From contig OX467083.1 of assembly GCA_950106755.1 (NCBI GenBank), positions 38,206,555 through 38,270,554 on the forward strand: a DNA stretch of 64,000 nt, written 5' to 3'. Of this stretch, positions 10,975 to 24,399 are shown one piece after another. The notes beneath the pieces were generated by a model, which worked only from the letters and a program-made list of their open reading frames with translations, searched no databases and was not told the DNA's origin. Source of the DNA: Climacium dendroides. Its lineage: Eukaryota; Streptophyta; Bryopsida; Hypnales; Climaciaceae. Each line of letters opens with the position of its first letter. Position 1 is the stretch's first letter. Position numbers and translations under genes: made by a program.

Positions 10975-11857
10975 TTGCTACAAAATGGAACTGTAAAGGT
11001 GGAAAATTGCTACAAAATGTCAAATTAGAAAAAATCTTCAATGAAATGACCAGATTTAGGATAAAACATGATTATGGATATGTGATATGCACTAATATGA
11101 TATTTTCTATCTAATATGAGGATGAATGTTGAAATTTGAAACACCACTATAACATTTAATATCGCCACTTTGATACTTTATAAATTTTTTTAAAAAAAGA
11201 CTAATTTCCAAGGTTTAAATGACTATATGGCAAGAAAATGATCCCTTCTTCTCCCAATAGCCACTAAACAATTAAAGACAAAATAATTTCTAGAAAATTG
11301 CAGCAAAGATAATAGATGTGGTTTGAATTAATTTGGAATATATTGAATAGTGATTTTAACAAGAATTATATTTTATAAGTTTGAAATTCTAAATCCTAAT
11401 TAAAGTATTTAAAAAAATATCATCTAGCGTATTTAATAAAGTAGTGAAGTCATCTATTAAGGTCAATTCTTTTGGAGCTAAAAGAAATTATTTGTTGGAC
11501 TAAAACATATTTATACTTCTTGAATTAAATAATATTTGGCAATGAAGACTTTTCAAAAACTATCTTGTACATGAGTTGGAGAACTAATTTATACAATAAT
11601 CTTAAAAGAATTAGATGAATGAAAGAATGAATTTTTTGTCATCAAAATTCAAAATCATAATTTGAGTCAAAATTTGACCTCTACAAACTCTACAAGAAAA
11701 TGAAAAAAATGAAAAAAATGAAAAGAAAATCAACAATGAATTAGATCATATTTTAATCTAGGTTGAAATATAGGCATCTAAAATTATTTTTCTTTAGTTA
11801 TATTCAAATAAAACCTTTATCATTACTAAATAATGTAATGAATTCATATAAATATTC
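10975..11857. other. AT-rich spacer, no gene seen
   Basis: Only short, low-complexity reading frames occur and there are no recognisable repeats except A/T runs (for example GAAAAAAATG repeats near 11700). Confidence 0.4.
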
Positions 11858-12423
11858 TTAACTCCTTAAAGATCAAGGGTAGTCTAGGTTTCCAAAATTG
11901 AGGAGATGTATTATAAAATGCAATGTAGAATAATAAATCAATGATTATTTATAAACAAAATTTGTAAATTATGATCTATAGATCATATTCATATTTTAAT
12001 TCAATTACTAAACAAATCAAAATTTTAAACTTTAAATCCTAAACCAAAAATTTTAATTTCTTTGTAAAATTCACTATAGATCAAATACTTGTAATTTTTA
12101 CAAGTATCTTTTTTCTTTGAGTTCAAAATGTAAGGTTCTAATTCTTGTATTTTTTTAAGAATTTGATTTGATTTAATTGTTTAATTTATTCTTGAAGGAT
12201 AATTTTTTGATTTAAAAAGGTTATTTTGTGAGATCAAACATATTTAAATACCTTAAACTATAGAGGAAGTTGTGAAAATTCATATCATAACAATGTAAGA
12301 GAACTAAAGCAAGAATCTACAAATATTTAGATGGATGAAAAAAAATCAAAATTATATATGCATGAGATGTGTTTGTATCCATCCATTGTTTGCAATTTGA
12401 GCATTTGGTTCTTTAAAGGTTAA
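11858..12423 (+). mobile_element. Possible third TTAA-ended repeat family
   Basis: The left end TTAACTCCTTAAAGATC and right end CTTTAAAGGTTAA are imperfect inverted repeats with TTAA at both ends. The right part (TTTAGATGGATGAAAA, ATCCATTGTTTGCAATTTGA) recurs at about 36160-36310 and about 62880-63030, where the right ends read AAGGAATTAA and AGGGAATTAA. There is no ORF. The left boundaries of the other two copies are unclear. Confidence 0.45.
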
Positions 12424-14640
12424 CTTTTTAGGTCAATTTCCGATGTCAAAAGTCTCAAATTTTTTCTAATAGCTTCACATTACCCTTCTTGTGAACTCCT
12501 CCCTTCCCCCATCTATTGCTACTTTTCAAAGTCAAGGATGTTCTCATCCTTGGCTTGTCCTTTAAATTGCATTTTGCAAGAAAATGGTTGTAATTTCTAA
12601 ACCATAAATCCAAATGAAGTCTTGGAAACATGCATCCCTAAAAAAAAATATAGAAATCAAGTGAAAAATTGAGAATATTGTAACCTATTTGAAACTCATT
12701 TTGTCTGTTTAGGACTTAGGAGATATTTAGGAGTTGGAACTAACTTTTAGGAGTCAAATAACTAAAGATTGCCCAAATTTCCAAAAGCTCAAAGTAGATG
12801 CTTTAAAATTTAGAGGATATAAGTTTAAAATGCATGTTTCTATTTATGTGATTTGTGTGATTAAAAATAATTTAATTTTAGATTAATCCTATCATTAAAA
12901 AATAAAAAAAATTTGAATTGACCTACCTTCAATCAATGGGATCCCTTGCTAATTAATGACCTAAGGACCTTGGCTAATTGTTTTTCTTGCTTTTTTTTTT
13001 CTTTCCACAATCCAACTTCTGTCCAATTTTTTAAAATTAACAAAAAATTAACAAATTAGATTTACAATCATGGGGGTGTATTTAGTTCTACTACAACAAA
13101 CTACATGCGAACAAGTGGTTTATAATAAACTATAATTTTAACTTCAAATTTTGAGCATTGTTTACTAATGACTATAGGATTATACTCCCAAAATTTCAAA
13201 CTCAAATAAAATATGGAATGATTTCTAAAAGAGGTTTAAAATGCACTAAAATGGCATGTTTTTTTAACTCAAATATTTTTAGAGATCACATTTAGATGAC
13301 CATTGCATCAATATTCAATTCAAAATGAACTTTCAATAGAGAGTTATTTTTATGAATTTTTTGTTCATTTTTTAAACAATTTTTTTTTATATAATATAGG
13401 GAAACAAAAGTTATTTTTTAATTCTACAGTGTATCTTTTTACTTCAAAAATTTATAATTAATTATTATTAACAAATAAAAATATCAATAATTCAAAACAT
13501 AAACTTTCAAAGTAGAAAAATCTATTTATATTTTTTTCATTTCATTTTATTTAAAATTTGAAAAGTACATAGGGTCCAAAGTTTTATTTGCGTGCTAACA
13601 TCAAAAAGGACGAGTGCACCCCCCGAGCTTACAATTTGAGAACAATATAAATTTTAGTATAAAATATTTTTTGAGGTTGAAATGAAGCATTCACTTACAT
13701 TGGAAGCATATAATTTGAATTCTTTATCTCATTCTATGTGAAATAATTAGTAGAATATTGTAAGATGAAGATTCTAGTACACAACACTTAAGCTTGATTT
13801 TTTGTTAGATCCTTAGGCACATTCATTTGCTAAATTTTAAGGTCAACTTTCTCTCACAAAATATTATTGAGTTTCATGTCCCAATTGGGACTATATAAAA
13901 ACAAAAAAACACCCATCTTTTGCCACAATTAACTAATGGCAATGTGATTGACTTAATCTACATTTTGATTTTCTAAAACAAATGGATACTCTTTTATTGA
14001 CTTGAAATGAACAATTGAAATACTATTCATTAAATTTTGATTTTTATCAAAAAAGTATTTCTATTCCTTTACAAAAAAGCTCACTACAAGACCTACCTTT
14101 TCAAACAAGAAGAAGAAAATTCTCTAATTTATAGGTACGTTTCATAATAAGCAAGAGATATTTGTTTGGTACTTCTTTCTTGGTTGGTTTGATAATTGAG
14201 GAGGTTTATAACTTATATAAGTGTCATAAAATCATTCCTATATTTAATATAGTAAGGATGTGGCCCCCATGACCAAGGTAGTCACCAAAATTCTCTGATT
14301 ATTGAACCAATAAATGCATTCTCTTTTTCTAGAATTAACAATGAAGCATTAAAGTCATCCACTGAACCATTTCGGTTTGTAGCGTCCTTACAGGGTTAAT
14401 TTTGATTGGTTGACTCCTAATTTATTTAAATTTTGATTTTAGGACTCACTCATTTGATGATTTCAATTGCTAATACTACAAAAATAATTTTTGTAGGAAA
14501 AGGAGGGTTCAACTATATTGAATTGCTTATTTTGATGGTTTAGGATGTTTTCACCTTGCTAAAAGTTTACATTCAAAACTTTCAAATGTACTCTATTAAT
14601 ACACTTACATAGTGGCCGTGAAGTGACTCACTTATTAGTC
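12424..14640. other. AT-rich spacer, no gene seen
   Basis: No long ORF or splice-compatible coding stretch is present. An isolated TTAA right end (TCCTTACAGGGTTAA) ends at 14399 with no convincing left mate. Confidence 0.4.
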
Positions 14641-16619
14641 ATATGAGTGAGTCAAATAGGGTCTCCTCCCTTAGTCAAGAATGTTATGCACTTTGCATCT
14701 CTCTTCACTGAGGAAGCCTTAGTTTTCCTCGGTTTCCAAGAAGGAAAATCAGCAAGAGATACTTTGGAATTCACTGGCTCAGCCATCAACCCCGATGCCC
14801 TGTTCATTTAAGAGATTTGGCATCACCTCACATGCACTAGACTTACAGACTAGCTTATTCTGATCATTTCCAATATCATAAAAAGAAAGACGTCGGCAAG
14901 CTCCTGTACCGGTGATGCACGACAAATCACTGGCCGGTGGAAACATGATGACAGATTCTGAACAAGGCCAGCCTAAAATAACAACATTCAACCAAAATAG
15001 GACCTTACCAGACGTGAAGGAAGCCAATTCAACATGCTCCAGGAAAAATGATTCATTGTAAGAAAAATTGACTATAATCATTAAAAATTCTCGTAACCAA
15101 ATCCCGTGCATTCTCATTCTCACTCTTCTCTAAACAAATACTGCCATCGAGGCATCACATAAATTGAAGAAATCGTTGTATCGTATTCTCCAATCAGTCT
15201 TCTTTTCTTCTTATTTGGAGTTCCATTAGTTTTGAAGTAGTAAAACGCTAACCTTGTTCAGTTGGAGTTTTACTTCCACGTTCTTCGTGGCGATGGACCC
15301 TAGCTAACTAGATGCCGCCAGTGTCTGGAGCTGCCATAATGCGCCCCCTCCCGCCTTCAAGTCGCCTTCAAGTCGCCATAACTTCCATTCCATTCTAAGC
15401 TTGATCTACTAGCATCTCGTGCTGCTTGATTGCCCCGCTTCGTGCACGTACACGCTTCGGCCACAATGTATTTTGCTAGCTAGCTAATTTGTCTACCTAG
15501 CACCTTGTAGGTTGAATGTAGTACCACATTGCCCGGCCCTTTCTCTCGTCGTGAGATTCGTCGCTTGCTTTTCGATATCCTCGATCGACCTCAATGATGA
15601 CAAGCTTCGTGTAGTGCCGCAGTTTCACACTAGCACACTAGCTGCCGATGGACGTCAAGGTACCACTTCGTCGTCATAATCTCTATATCTCTCTTGGGTT
15701 TGCTCTAGCTTTGCTCTAGCTTTTAGTTTCTACCTAGATGGGCGGAGCTAGGTCCCGAGCTAGGTAGTGTAGAATGAGTTGCAGTGTTTGTTTTGAAATT
15801 TGCGGGGTGATCAGCTTGATTTTTCTCGGGTTACAGTTTTTTTATAGCTAAATACTTCAGTCCTGGTCAGTGTATCTGAATGACGTCGATCGTAGTCGTG
15901 ATCAGCGTTCTGATGGTGCCAGTGGTGAGCTATTTTTTCCCGTGTACGTCCAGCAGGTCAGGGAGTGTTCGATACTTTGAAGTGTGCAAATCGGACATGA
16001 CATGATTTCTGCTAGAGATTGAGACGAAGTCAATCGGAGTGGTGGCTTCGTTCGAAGATCATCTCAGGTCGTTACTCTGCACCGGAATCTTATATAACCA
16101 CGATTCTCCTTAGGATTCATCATGAAGGTATGTTGTGGTTCAACGCAATGATCGCCATTGCAGCTGTTGTCAAGTGGGAGTTGCTGACTCTGCGTATGTT
16201 CAACTAGAGACTAGATTTTTCATGGTGTGGTGTGCTTCAGTTTTTCGGGAGGGGGAAGAGCCAGGATTCACCGCCGCAAACCCGTCAGCAACTCAGTAAA
16301 CCAGGTGCTCTTGTTACTTCCGCTGTTGTCCACTGATCATGCTCAAATTACTTGGAGCGTTACAGAGTGAGTTATGATTTGGTTATGGTCCGTTCGGTTC
16401 TGCACAATTCAGTACTAGCTATCCTCATATTTTGTGAAATAGCTACTGATTACGCATCTGTATTGAAACCTCTCCGATGTTGCTAGTTAATTGGTTTCTT
16501 TTACTTACCAGACACCAATACGGTCTCGGTGTGTAGTCGTTGCAAACAATCTAGGAAATTAGGTATCCACACAAAACATTGAACACTGCATTATTCCATG
16601 CCCAAATTATGCAATTGAG
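14641..16619. promoter_or_regulatory. G+C-enriched 5' region of the LAZY-like gene
   Basis: Composition changes abruptly near 14640 and stays less AT-rich up to the LAZY-like gene, as expected of promoter and 5' UTR. It contains a direct repeat of CTTCAAGTCGC at about 15353-15375 and clusters of CTAGCT. A 114-codon frame on the minus strand (14779-15123) resembles no family I know. At 16122-16127 an ATGAAG directly precedes a good donor (GTATGT), and this could be a tiny first coding exon. No TATA box could be fixed with confidence. Confidence 0.4.
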
Positions 16620-19266
16620 ATGGATCCATTCAGAGCAAGCTCAGCAACACTTACCTTCAGCAGCATTGCAATGAAAGCCATGTTAAATTTCTGCTTCGCA
16701 GATCCGAAAAGTGGCAGCCATGGGTTGGATCGCGGAATGCAGTCCGTCATGCCCAGCAAAGCCAGCAGCACCAGCGTCCGCAAGCAACGGGGTCTTTTTG
16801 CGTCGGACTCGGAGGAGAAGGCCCGAGACAACATCCAGTTCGTGTTCAGCCACGAGCAGGAAGGTCTCCTGGCCATCGGCACATTCGCCTTGGAGCAGCT
16901 GCAATCGATCCGGGACACCATCGACGGGCACCACAGCGGAGCGGATCCCGGCGACCACGAGTTTGGCTTCGACTCGGGGGTCAATCTACTTGCTCTAGAT
17001 AACGACGTGATGCAAAGCTCCGACGACGAGGATCAGCTGCAACGCAGCTGGCTCGTCGCCCGCAAGACCTGCGAACTTCCAGTTTTCGGGGACGAATCGG
17101 AGGAGCGCGGCGAATCTGTTCTCGAGCAGGCGCCCTTCTCCCATCTTGAATACCTAGCCATACAGAACCGAACTGGCGCGCAACAGGTGAGAGCTTAACT
17201 AAAACTACATATTTGTGACGACTTTCGCTTGCTCGGATTTTTTCAATTCGAAATCCCGTCAAAACTAGCAGCTCTTGCTTGGTGCACTATGAAAGCTCTG
17301 ACGTCGTCAACAAACTCAGTAAGTTTCCTACCTGGTGGAGAGGGGATGCATGTTTAGAGAGCGCCATAATTCGTGAAAGCGGCACATTTTCATAATCCCG
17401 TCTGGACACTTACATCAATATCAATCTTATAGAGTTTTTTATGATCGAGAGTCATCATTTTGAAGCTTTAATTGCGCCGATTTGAACATCCTGTTGAACC
17501 TTGTGCACAGTTTCATGTCTACGAGTTTCATGATTACCGGATTTTAAGCGCTCTCTGTACTTCTTCACTGACGTACTGCTGGTCCGTCTCATTGCCTGAG
17601 CAGCCGTGGGACAAAGAATCCAAGGCCCTCACTCTCTACAAAGCAAATCCCAATCTCAATTCTGTCGTGGATGAGACTCCTGTCTTCATGCTGAGCCCGG
17701 AACTTCAAAGCTCCCTGCATCGACCATTTCTGCCCCACTGGACCGACTCAGTTCCGCCTCCAGTCATTGCTAAAGTAGAGAAGGGTCCCTTCGTGAACGG
17801 CGATTACTATTCTACCCGTCTCTGCGACCTCTTCTCCAAGAAAAAATTCCTGAAATCGGACAGATCCTCCAAGAGCGGCCTGAGGTACAACCTGATGGCC
17901 ATCGTCCCTGCCGATGGGGAAGACGGCAAGAGGATCGTCCCCATCGAGCAAACAAAAAGATCGGTTCTGACATTCGCAGGAGGATCCATGCCATCTCTCG
18001 GAAAGCTCGCGAAGCTCTGGCGGGCGTCTTGCACGCCGTCAGGGTCTGCCAGGATTGCACCCCAACGGAATCCATCGCCGCTGGTGGGATCCAAGGTGGG
18101 TTGAAAGAGTTTCCCTTCTGCATACTCCTCGATGGAATTGAGATGTGGGACTTTTTTCAGTGCACTAGCATATCAAAACTATGAATTTTCAAATGCGTTA
18201 TGTAGTATTTTGAGTTCGTATGATTTTTTGAAGTTCAAGTGCATTGGACCGTACCTTGAATGTCGACATGAGAGACGTCACTGGAGTTTTCGTACACCTA
18301 CTTTACATTTTGGACCAGTGTATTACAATTGATTCGCGAGATTTAATAGGAGGTACGTGGTTTGGTCGAGGGATAGGAAACGGTCTGTCCTCCTTACCAC
18401 ACGAAAAGTCATGCACACTGGTGAAAGTGTGACGGAAATTCATATTGGAATCCCATTTGTGATTACTGGGATTTACAAGCTTATTCCTTGTAAATCACAC
18501 GGGAAGGTCAAGGGGAAGTGTTGAGTTTAACACACGGGGAAGTAAAATAACCTGCCTATGTAAACCAACTCTGATCTGCTGTAAGCTTCAATCAATACCG
18601 TAATAGAAGTTCAATAGTTTGAATAGTTGATCGATAAGTGTCACATTGTCACCGATCCCATCATCTCATGAAGTAAAATCCTATCATTGATGTAAAATTG
18701 GAGACCTTAAAACTGTCACAATTCTTCTACTGAGCATTCTTCTCATAAGCATATATTACCTTGTTTGTGTTGATCCAGGTTCCACCGTACGGCTCCAAGG
18801 GCGCAGAAGTCAGAAAAATAGTGCGAAAGCATGAGCGGATGATGGACAACCACGGCGACCCTGAACACTGGATCGAGGACGGTGAAAACTGTGAGTTTGC
18901 TACATTCCTCTTCAACACATCTCATTAAGATCATGTTCTCAGTAACAGATGGTCGACATTTGAGATGAGCCAAGGCACAACCTGTTCCGGGTGGAATTCC
19001 GTTGACTGCACTGATTTGGTGTTGAGGATATATACAGTGATTGTATACATTAAAGAGCTCACACTTTTGACACATTTTCTCTACCAAGATATATCAGAAC
19101 CTCCTAGTACGAGGTCCAGTCCTAAAACTGTGGGTCAGTGGGTGGTATTTTCGAACACCAAGCTAGTATTATTCATAGCACTCATGTGTTGCAAGGTTTG
19201 GGGACTGTCTCTGAAACCTGGCTGCTCATCTGTGTCCATCAACCGGTCCTTGTACTTGAGATGTGA
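16620..19266 (+). CDS. LAZY/IGT-family protein (gravitropism and branch-angle regulator), spliced
   Basis: The model is exons 16620-17186, 17604-18095, 18779-18890 and 19196-19266. The GT-AG junctions keep phase and give about 413 residues. The family hallmark is EGLLAIGTF at residues 81-89, matching the G-hydrophobic-L-(A/T)-IGT signature that names the IGT family. The predicted C-terminus contains PEHWIEDGEN and ends in LVLEM, close to the HWIKTDxDYLVLEL ending of angiosperm LAZY1. The middle has a basic STRLCDLFSKKK segment. LAZY proteins act in gravity signalling upstream of auxin redistribution, at the plasma membrane and on amyloplasts. Angiosperm LAZY1 is about 360-420 residues. The start is uncertain: an internal MKAMLNF at 16671 resembles conserved region I, and a six-base exon (ATGAAG, 16122-16127) may precede. 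An in-frame alternative acceptor for exon 2 lies at 17511. The last exon is the weakest part. I see no transmembrane segment. Confidence 0.6.
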
Positions 19267-21420
19267 AACGCGCTTGTACCTTCTCAAATCAAGCGCAAGG
19301 AGCGCTGAATGAAGGGTCCAACTGAAAGAGGAATCGACACGAATTGCCGGCTGCGATGGTCATTGCTTGTTAGAATCCTACAAACACATGAAGTACCAAC
19401 TGTACCTCTATGCATGGTGTGCTGTGAGAATTCCATTTCCTTGGGACAATCCTTCGTAGGAGATTCAACTCCGTGCTTGGTACTCATGGTGAATCAAGTG
19501 GTGGAAGACACTCTGTGTTTTACTCTGTGTTTTATATTGCATTATGTAATTGTTTTATTTGTTTAGTGGATACTTGGAGATAAAGGGAGTATTTGTTTTC
19601 TTGCCTTGCAAGTCATTGAAATTGTGGAAATAAATTTTGTTTTAGTTGAAAAATGTGATATAATACAATTAGTGTGTCTTTCAATACTTGAATTAAATTG
19701 AGTATTGAAAATCAAAATGCACAATTGCACATATGTCAAATACATTTAGGTTTTTTTAATTAGACCTTGCTACATAGGATAGATTATAGAGGGAACTATT
19801 GTCATAGGTCAGTTTTTGGTCAATTCATTGGAATTTTGTTCAAAATAGAATTTCATTCAACTTTAGTGAAGTTTGTTGCACTTTGTTTAGTTCCCATGTT
19901 TTTTGTATAATGTAAATTGTAGTAGAGTTTGGATTTGTATTTTATTTAAACCTTCTAAATACACTTGAAAATCCAAAAAAATAGAAATTACAAATGAATT
20001 AGGTTTTAAAATAAGGATGAAAATTTTAATTTGAAATACCTTTAAAAAAATTTGTTTTGAAAACTAATTTTGGAGTTATTGTGCTAATTTGTTTAAAGTG
20101 GTCACCATTTTTGGCTCTTAGTATTCATTTTATTTAAATTTCTTCAGTTTTGTTGTTAATAGCTATTGGCAATTTCAACAATTACAGATAATTCAATCAT
20201 TTTTATTTTCAATCACACAATTTATAAGTAAAATAAATAAGATTAATTTAAACACCGTTACTTTCCTCATGAAGTTAGGAGGTGAGAAGTTCACAATTCA
20301 TTCAACATGCAATTGGCAATGTATGTGGTATACATAAAAGTAGGTGGGGTTCTTGTAGATCAATAAAAGAGGTTACAGTTTATGATAGGTTTCAGGATCC
20401 TAAAAAATATAAAATTTGAAACAAAATAGATACAAATAAATAATCACAAAATACTTGTTACAAATAATGTAAGGAACTTTCAAATTTGTAATTGTGGAAG
20501 AAAACCCCTTTAAATATGATCTATGTAATATACATATACATTTATAAATATTCATAGAAAATTATTGAAATGATCATAAGTATGAAAATGATTTTCATAC
20601 TCTACAATATCAACCACAATTAGAATTGAATCAACAGCTTCATAGGTGCACGTTATTGAGAAAAATAAGTATGTAAGGGTGAAGACTGTATAATTAATGG
20701 GGGGGGTTGTTTTATGTATTTTTTAAATTTTGAAATCTATGATTTTGTAATTTTCTAATGTCACCCATTTTACATGGAGCATACAATAATTGTGATTTCC
20801 AATTTCAATGAATATATCATTCTCTACTTTATAGCATTTTTATTGTCACCCCATTCTTTTCCCACTCAATTTTTTTCCACTAGAAAATACTTACAAAGGA
20901 GCTTTACATTTATATATTAAGTATAGTTTAAAAAAACAAGAATCTAAAATCAAAATTAATTTAAATATGAAATCATCTGATGCTTTCTATGAATAATGAA
21001 AGAAAATTTTAGATTTTATACTTCCTTTGTCCCATAATGATCTTCTTGTTAAACAAAGTGTTTAGAATGCACTCCTACTGTCCTAAAAATTTCAGTTCTG
21101 AATAATTTTTTAAAATTTAGTTGTAGCATTTTGAAAAGTGGGATTTTTGGACCTTTTAAATGGAGCACCACTAGCCAATCATTTTTTTCCCGTACTATGT
21201 GTTCGTTCTTCTCTTGTCCCGCAATGAACTATTGTTCCTTGTTGGTAGGCACAACTTTAGCTATGTATAGTACTACATATAATATGGAGATTTAGTTGTA
21301 AACAATGTAGATTCACACAGTTGTGTACAATAGCAAGCATATTGCACAAATCTTGTATATAATATAATGGCCCAATAGGGACTATAACTCTCTATATTTA
21401 AAAAAATTATTATTGTAAGT
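19267..21420. other. LAZY-like 3' flank and AT-rich spacer
   Basis: To about 19550 the sequence still has genic composition and probably holds the 3' UTR. Beyond that it is very AT-rich with no gene, no clear transposon ends and only short frames. Confidence 0.4.
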
Positions 21421-21586
21421 AATAATTGTCGCATGCGCAGTACAGATGCAAGTATCTTTACTACGCAAAACATGATAAGATGACACGAGTTATCATTCCA
21501 GGGAACAATTGTTGCACGCACAATACAGGCGCAAGTATCTTTACCACACAAAACGTGATAAGATAATACAAGTTATCATCCCAGGG
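21421..21586. repeat. 83-bp tandem duplication
   Basis: Units 21421-21503 and 21504-21586 share GCAAGTATCTTTAC, GATAAGAT and AGTTATCAT. They differ mostly at CpG/TpG positions, a pattern that fits decay of methylated cytosines. Confidence 0.85.
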
Positions 21587-21659
21587 AATTCTAGTATGTC
21601 ATTGTAAGCTTAAGTATCCAAACCTCTTTCCAAACACCCAAACAATACATCTCAATGTC

Positions 21660-22870
21660 TTTCACTCATTTCCGGTTTACAAGAGCTATCCGAAATCTGA
21701 TCCGGATTCTGGTTTTACCCGGTTTCCAATTACAAACACTATCCAGAAATCAATCCGGATCCATCCTTTCCGGATCCAGTTTCCCTAAATCTGACCACCA
21801 AAATGGTGATCCATTCAACTCCTCACTTGTTTCCGAATACAAGTACTTTCCGGATTCCAATCCGGTTTTTAGTTTCCGGATTCCAATCCAGTTTCCGGTT
21901 TCCGGATTCCAATGCTCAACTCAACAGTTTTATAGGGGGTTCACTATTGGTCTTTAGAGGGTTAGGCACTCACCACTCATATTCCTCACACTCTCCACTC
22001 TCACTAAACAATAATCAATCATATACAATAACTAGGCGAGTAAAGAGGGTGGCACCCTCACAACTTTCCGGATTGGCTGGATCCGAAAGCAAGTCACACA
22101 AGGCTGCCTTAGGTCCTCTATTACTACAATGATAGATCTAAAATACATCCAAAGCTTACAGGGGTTCCAGAACTTAATTTCTAGACTTACTCATGTGGTT
22201 GGTAGACCTTCTGATGGGTGGAAATATTCCGCTGGCGGTTGTTGATCTCCGCAAGGAATCTTCCCTAGACTTCTGGAATCGCATTCCACACCCTTCCCGA
22301 GCTCTCCACCGGATCACCGTTCCAGCAATTTAAAGGCACCGCGCGTAGCTCCTCAATCACAAGCCTAAATCCCTCGACTAGCCGTCCTCCTCAGCTAGAA
22401 TCCAGTTTGCTACAGATCCGGATTTCCTCTTGCACACTCGCACTCACACACTAGCACACAAGTAATCATAGATGCAATACACAAGATAATGATCCTCAAG
22501 GTGATCTCCTAGATGCTTTGATTGAATGACAAGGAAAGGAATGAGAGGACAACAAGCCTGCCCTCCCTTAAAAACACACAAAAAGCAACCAAACAGTCAA
22601 CTCAAAATCTGACTAATGGTCCTATTGACCATTGCGGAAAAACTGGAGAACCTTTAACCTTATAAAATTCTGGGACTTCCTAGAATTCTGGAACTCCCTA
22701 AAATTTCGGATCTTCCTAAATTTCCGGAAATCCCTAAAATTCTGGATCCGTCTTTTCCGGATTTGTTCCGAATTCCAAATCCGTCTAAATTCAAGAACTA
22801 TCTAGATTCTAGATCCATCTAAATTCCGGATCCATAACATCCATAAGAATTCTAGGATCCTAGAAATTGA
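21660..22870. repeat. Region saturated with TTCCGGATTCC-like words
   Basis: Two clusters (about 21670-21915 and about 22640-22850) consist of variants of TTCCGGATTCC / ATCCGGATCC at intervals of roughly 15-30 bp. They flank a less repetitive middle of higher G+C (22150-22450). The two overlapping frames of 100 and 109 codons (21655-22132) are by-products. The arrangement could be the ends of a decayed element, but no terminal repeats could be fixed. Confidence 0.55.
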
Positions 22871-24113
22871 CTATTCTAAAGTTACTCCTAACTAAACCGT
22901 AATGTCTATACCTTACCAAAAAAATGAAAAATTTGATTCTATCCTAATCCTATTCTAATCTATTCCTACACTTTCTAAGTTTCTAGATTTCTACAACAAA
23001 TGTAAATTAAAAAAGAAAAAAAATTACAATCAAATCAATCCAATTCAAGTGGATGGAGGAAGTTGTGTGTATGTGTTCTGGGTTTAAAGTCTTAAAAATA
23101 TAGTTATATATTGGCAAACATTACATAATGAACTCAAGGGGGATGATTTTTTGGCTTGTATTGTTTAGTTTCCACTCTATCATTTTGTAGTTTTTGAATG
23201 TGGTTCATTCTAAGCAAATCATACATTCATTTTGATTTCTAATTTCTATAAATATGTCATTTGTTACTCTTTTAATTTTTATTGCCACACTATTTTTTCT
23301 ACACTAGTCACTAGTCACTAAAATGAAGAATTTCATTAAAATGGTGATATTCCACATGCCATTTATGCAAGTAGGACAATTTTGAACATCACTTCTCATC
23401 ATGTCAACCTCATAGATGTGCCAATTTTGTCCCCAATAAGTCCAAATTGCAACACAACTCTTATGTTTCTTCATTCTTGTATCATCTTTCTATGAATTTT
23501 TTCCATTTTGCAATCCCCCTTTGTGCCATTATCACAGAATAATTGTGATTTTAATGAAATTCTCGATTAAATAGCTTTAAATTTACAATATTTGTATGAT
23601 TCTAATAATGTACAATTGAAAATCAAAATAAATTTACATTTAAAATCATCTAAAGCTTTTTACAAATATTGGAAGTGAACTTTTGAATTATAGTTTTTGA
23701 CAATTACATTTGGAACTATCCATATCCATAAACATATAAATACACACATATATATGTTTTTAAATTAATTACAATAAAAAATCTTTTTTCATACTTTATA
23801 ATTTCATCAACTATTACAATTGATTTAAAAGCAAAGTTGGCCGAAGCCTTTCAAAAATCTAAATGCACAATGGCAAATAATTGATAATTAGTGACAGATT
23901 TAATGGAAGGTAATGTTTATTTAGCACTCTATTATTATTTAATTTGCTTATGTGGTTCATTCAAAATAGGACATAAATTATTTACTATTCCAAATTGCTA
24001 AGAATATGGACCCCAAAAATAACCATACACAACTAGGTTTTTGTTCAATTTTAGTTTTACTCTAATTGGGTGTCTATGCATTGGTCCATTGTGTCTTCTA
24101 AGCAATGAATCTT
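22871..24113. other. AT-rich spacer, no gene seen
   Basis: There is no reading frame above background and no sharp repeat boundaries. Confidence 0.4.
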
Positions 24114-24172
24114 TCTAAGTGTCCTAAGTGTTCTAAGTGTTCTAAGTGTCCTAAATGTCCTAAGTGTCCTAC
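24114..24172. repeat. 9-bp minisatellite, about 6.5 units
   Basis: Units are GTCCTAAGT with single-base variants (GTTCTAAGT, GTCCTAAAT), head to tail. The sequence is not a telomere repeat despite containing CCTAA. Confidence 0.9.
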
Positions 24173-24254
24173 ACTTGTAAAACAATTCTTGTTCAAATTC
24201 AAACTTTAGTTCTTAAAAAACTAATAAAAACAAAGATACTTGAGATTAGTGATA

Positions 24255-24390
24255 AGGTGAAAGTTTCATCGTCTTTAAAAAATCATCAAATTTCTACAAC
24301 AATCCTAAGACTTGAAGTCAAAGCTCCGTCGTCTTTTAAAAAAACATCAAATTTCTACAACAATCCTAGGACTTGAAATCAAAACTCCAC
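24255..24390. repeat. Tandem duplication of about 66 bp
   Basis: Two units contain CATCAAATTTCTACAACAAT followed by CCTAAGACTTGAA or CCTAGGACTTGAA. A partial third (CTTGAAATCAAAACTCCACC) follows. A 70-codon frame running through it reflects the repeat. Confidence 0.75.
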
Positions 24391-24399
24391 CCTATTGAG

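Noticed and set aside
14779..15123. 114-codon minus-strand ORF
   Set aside because: No family is recognised, and the only donor/acceptor pair inside would make a 36-nt intron, too short to be real.
18470..18496. 10-bp hairpin (GATTTACAAG / CTTGTAAATC) in a LAZY-like intron
   Set aside because: It is too short to claim a function; it could be a chance or minor fold-back.
21655..22132. Two overlapping plus-strand ORFs of 100 and 109 codons
   Set aside because: Both are translations of the TTCCGGATTCC word clusters.
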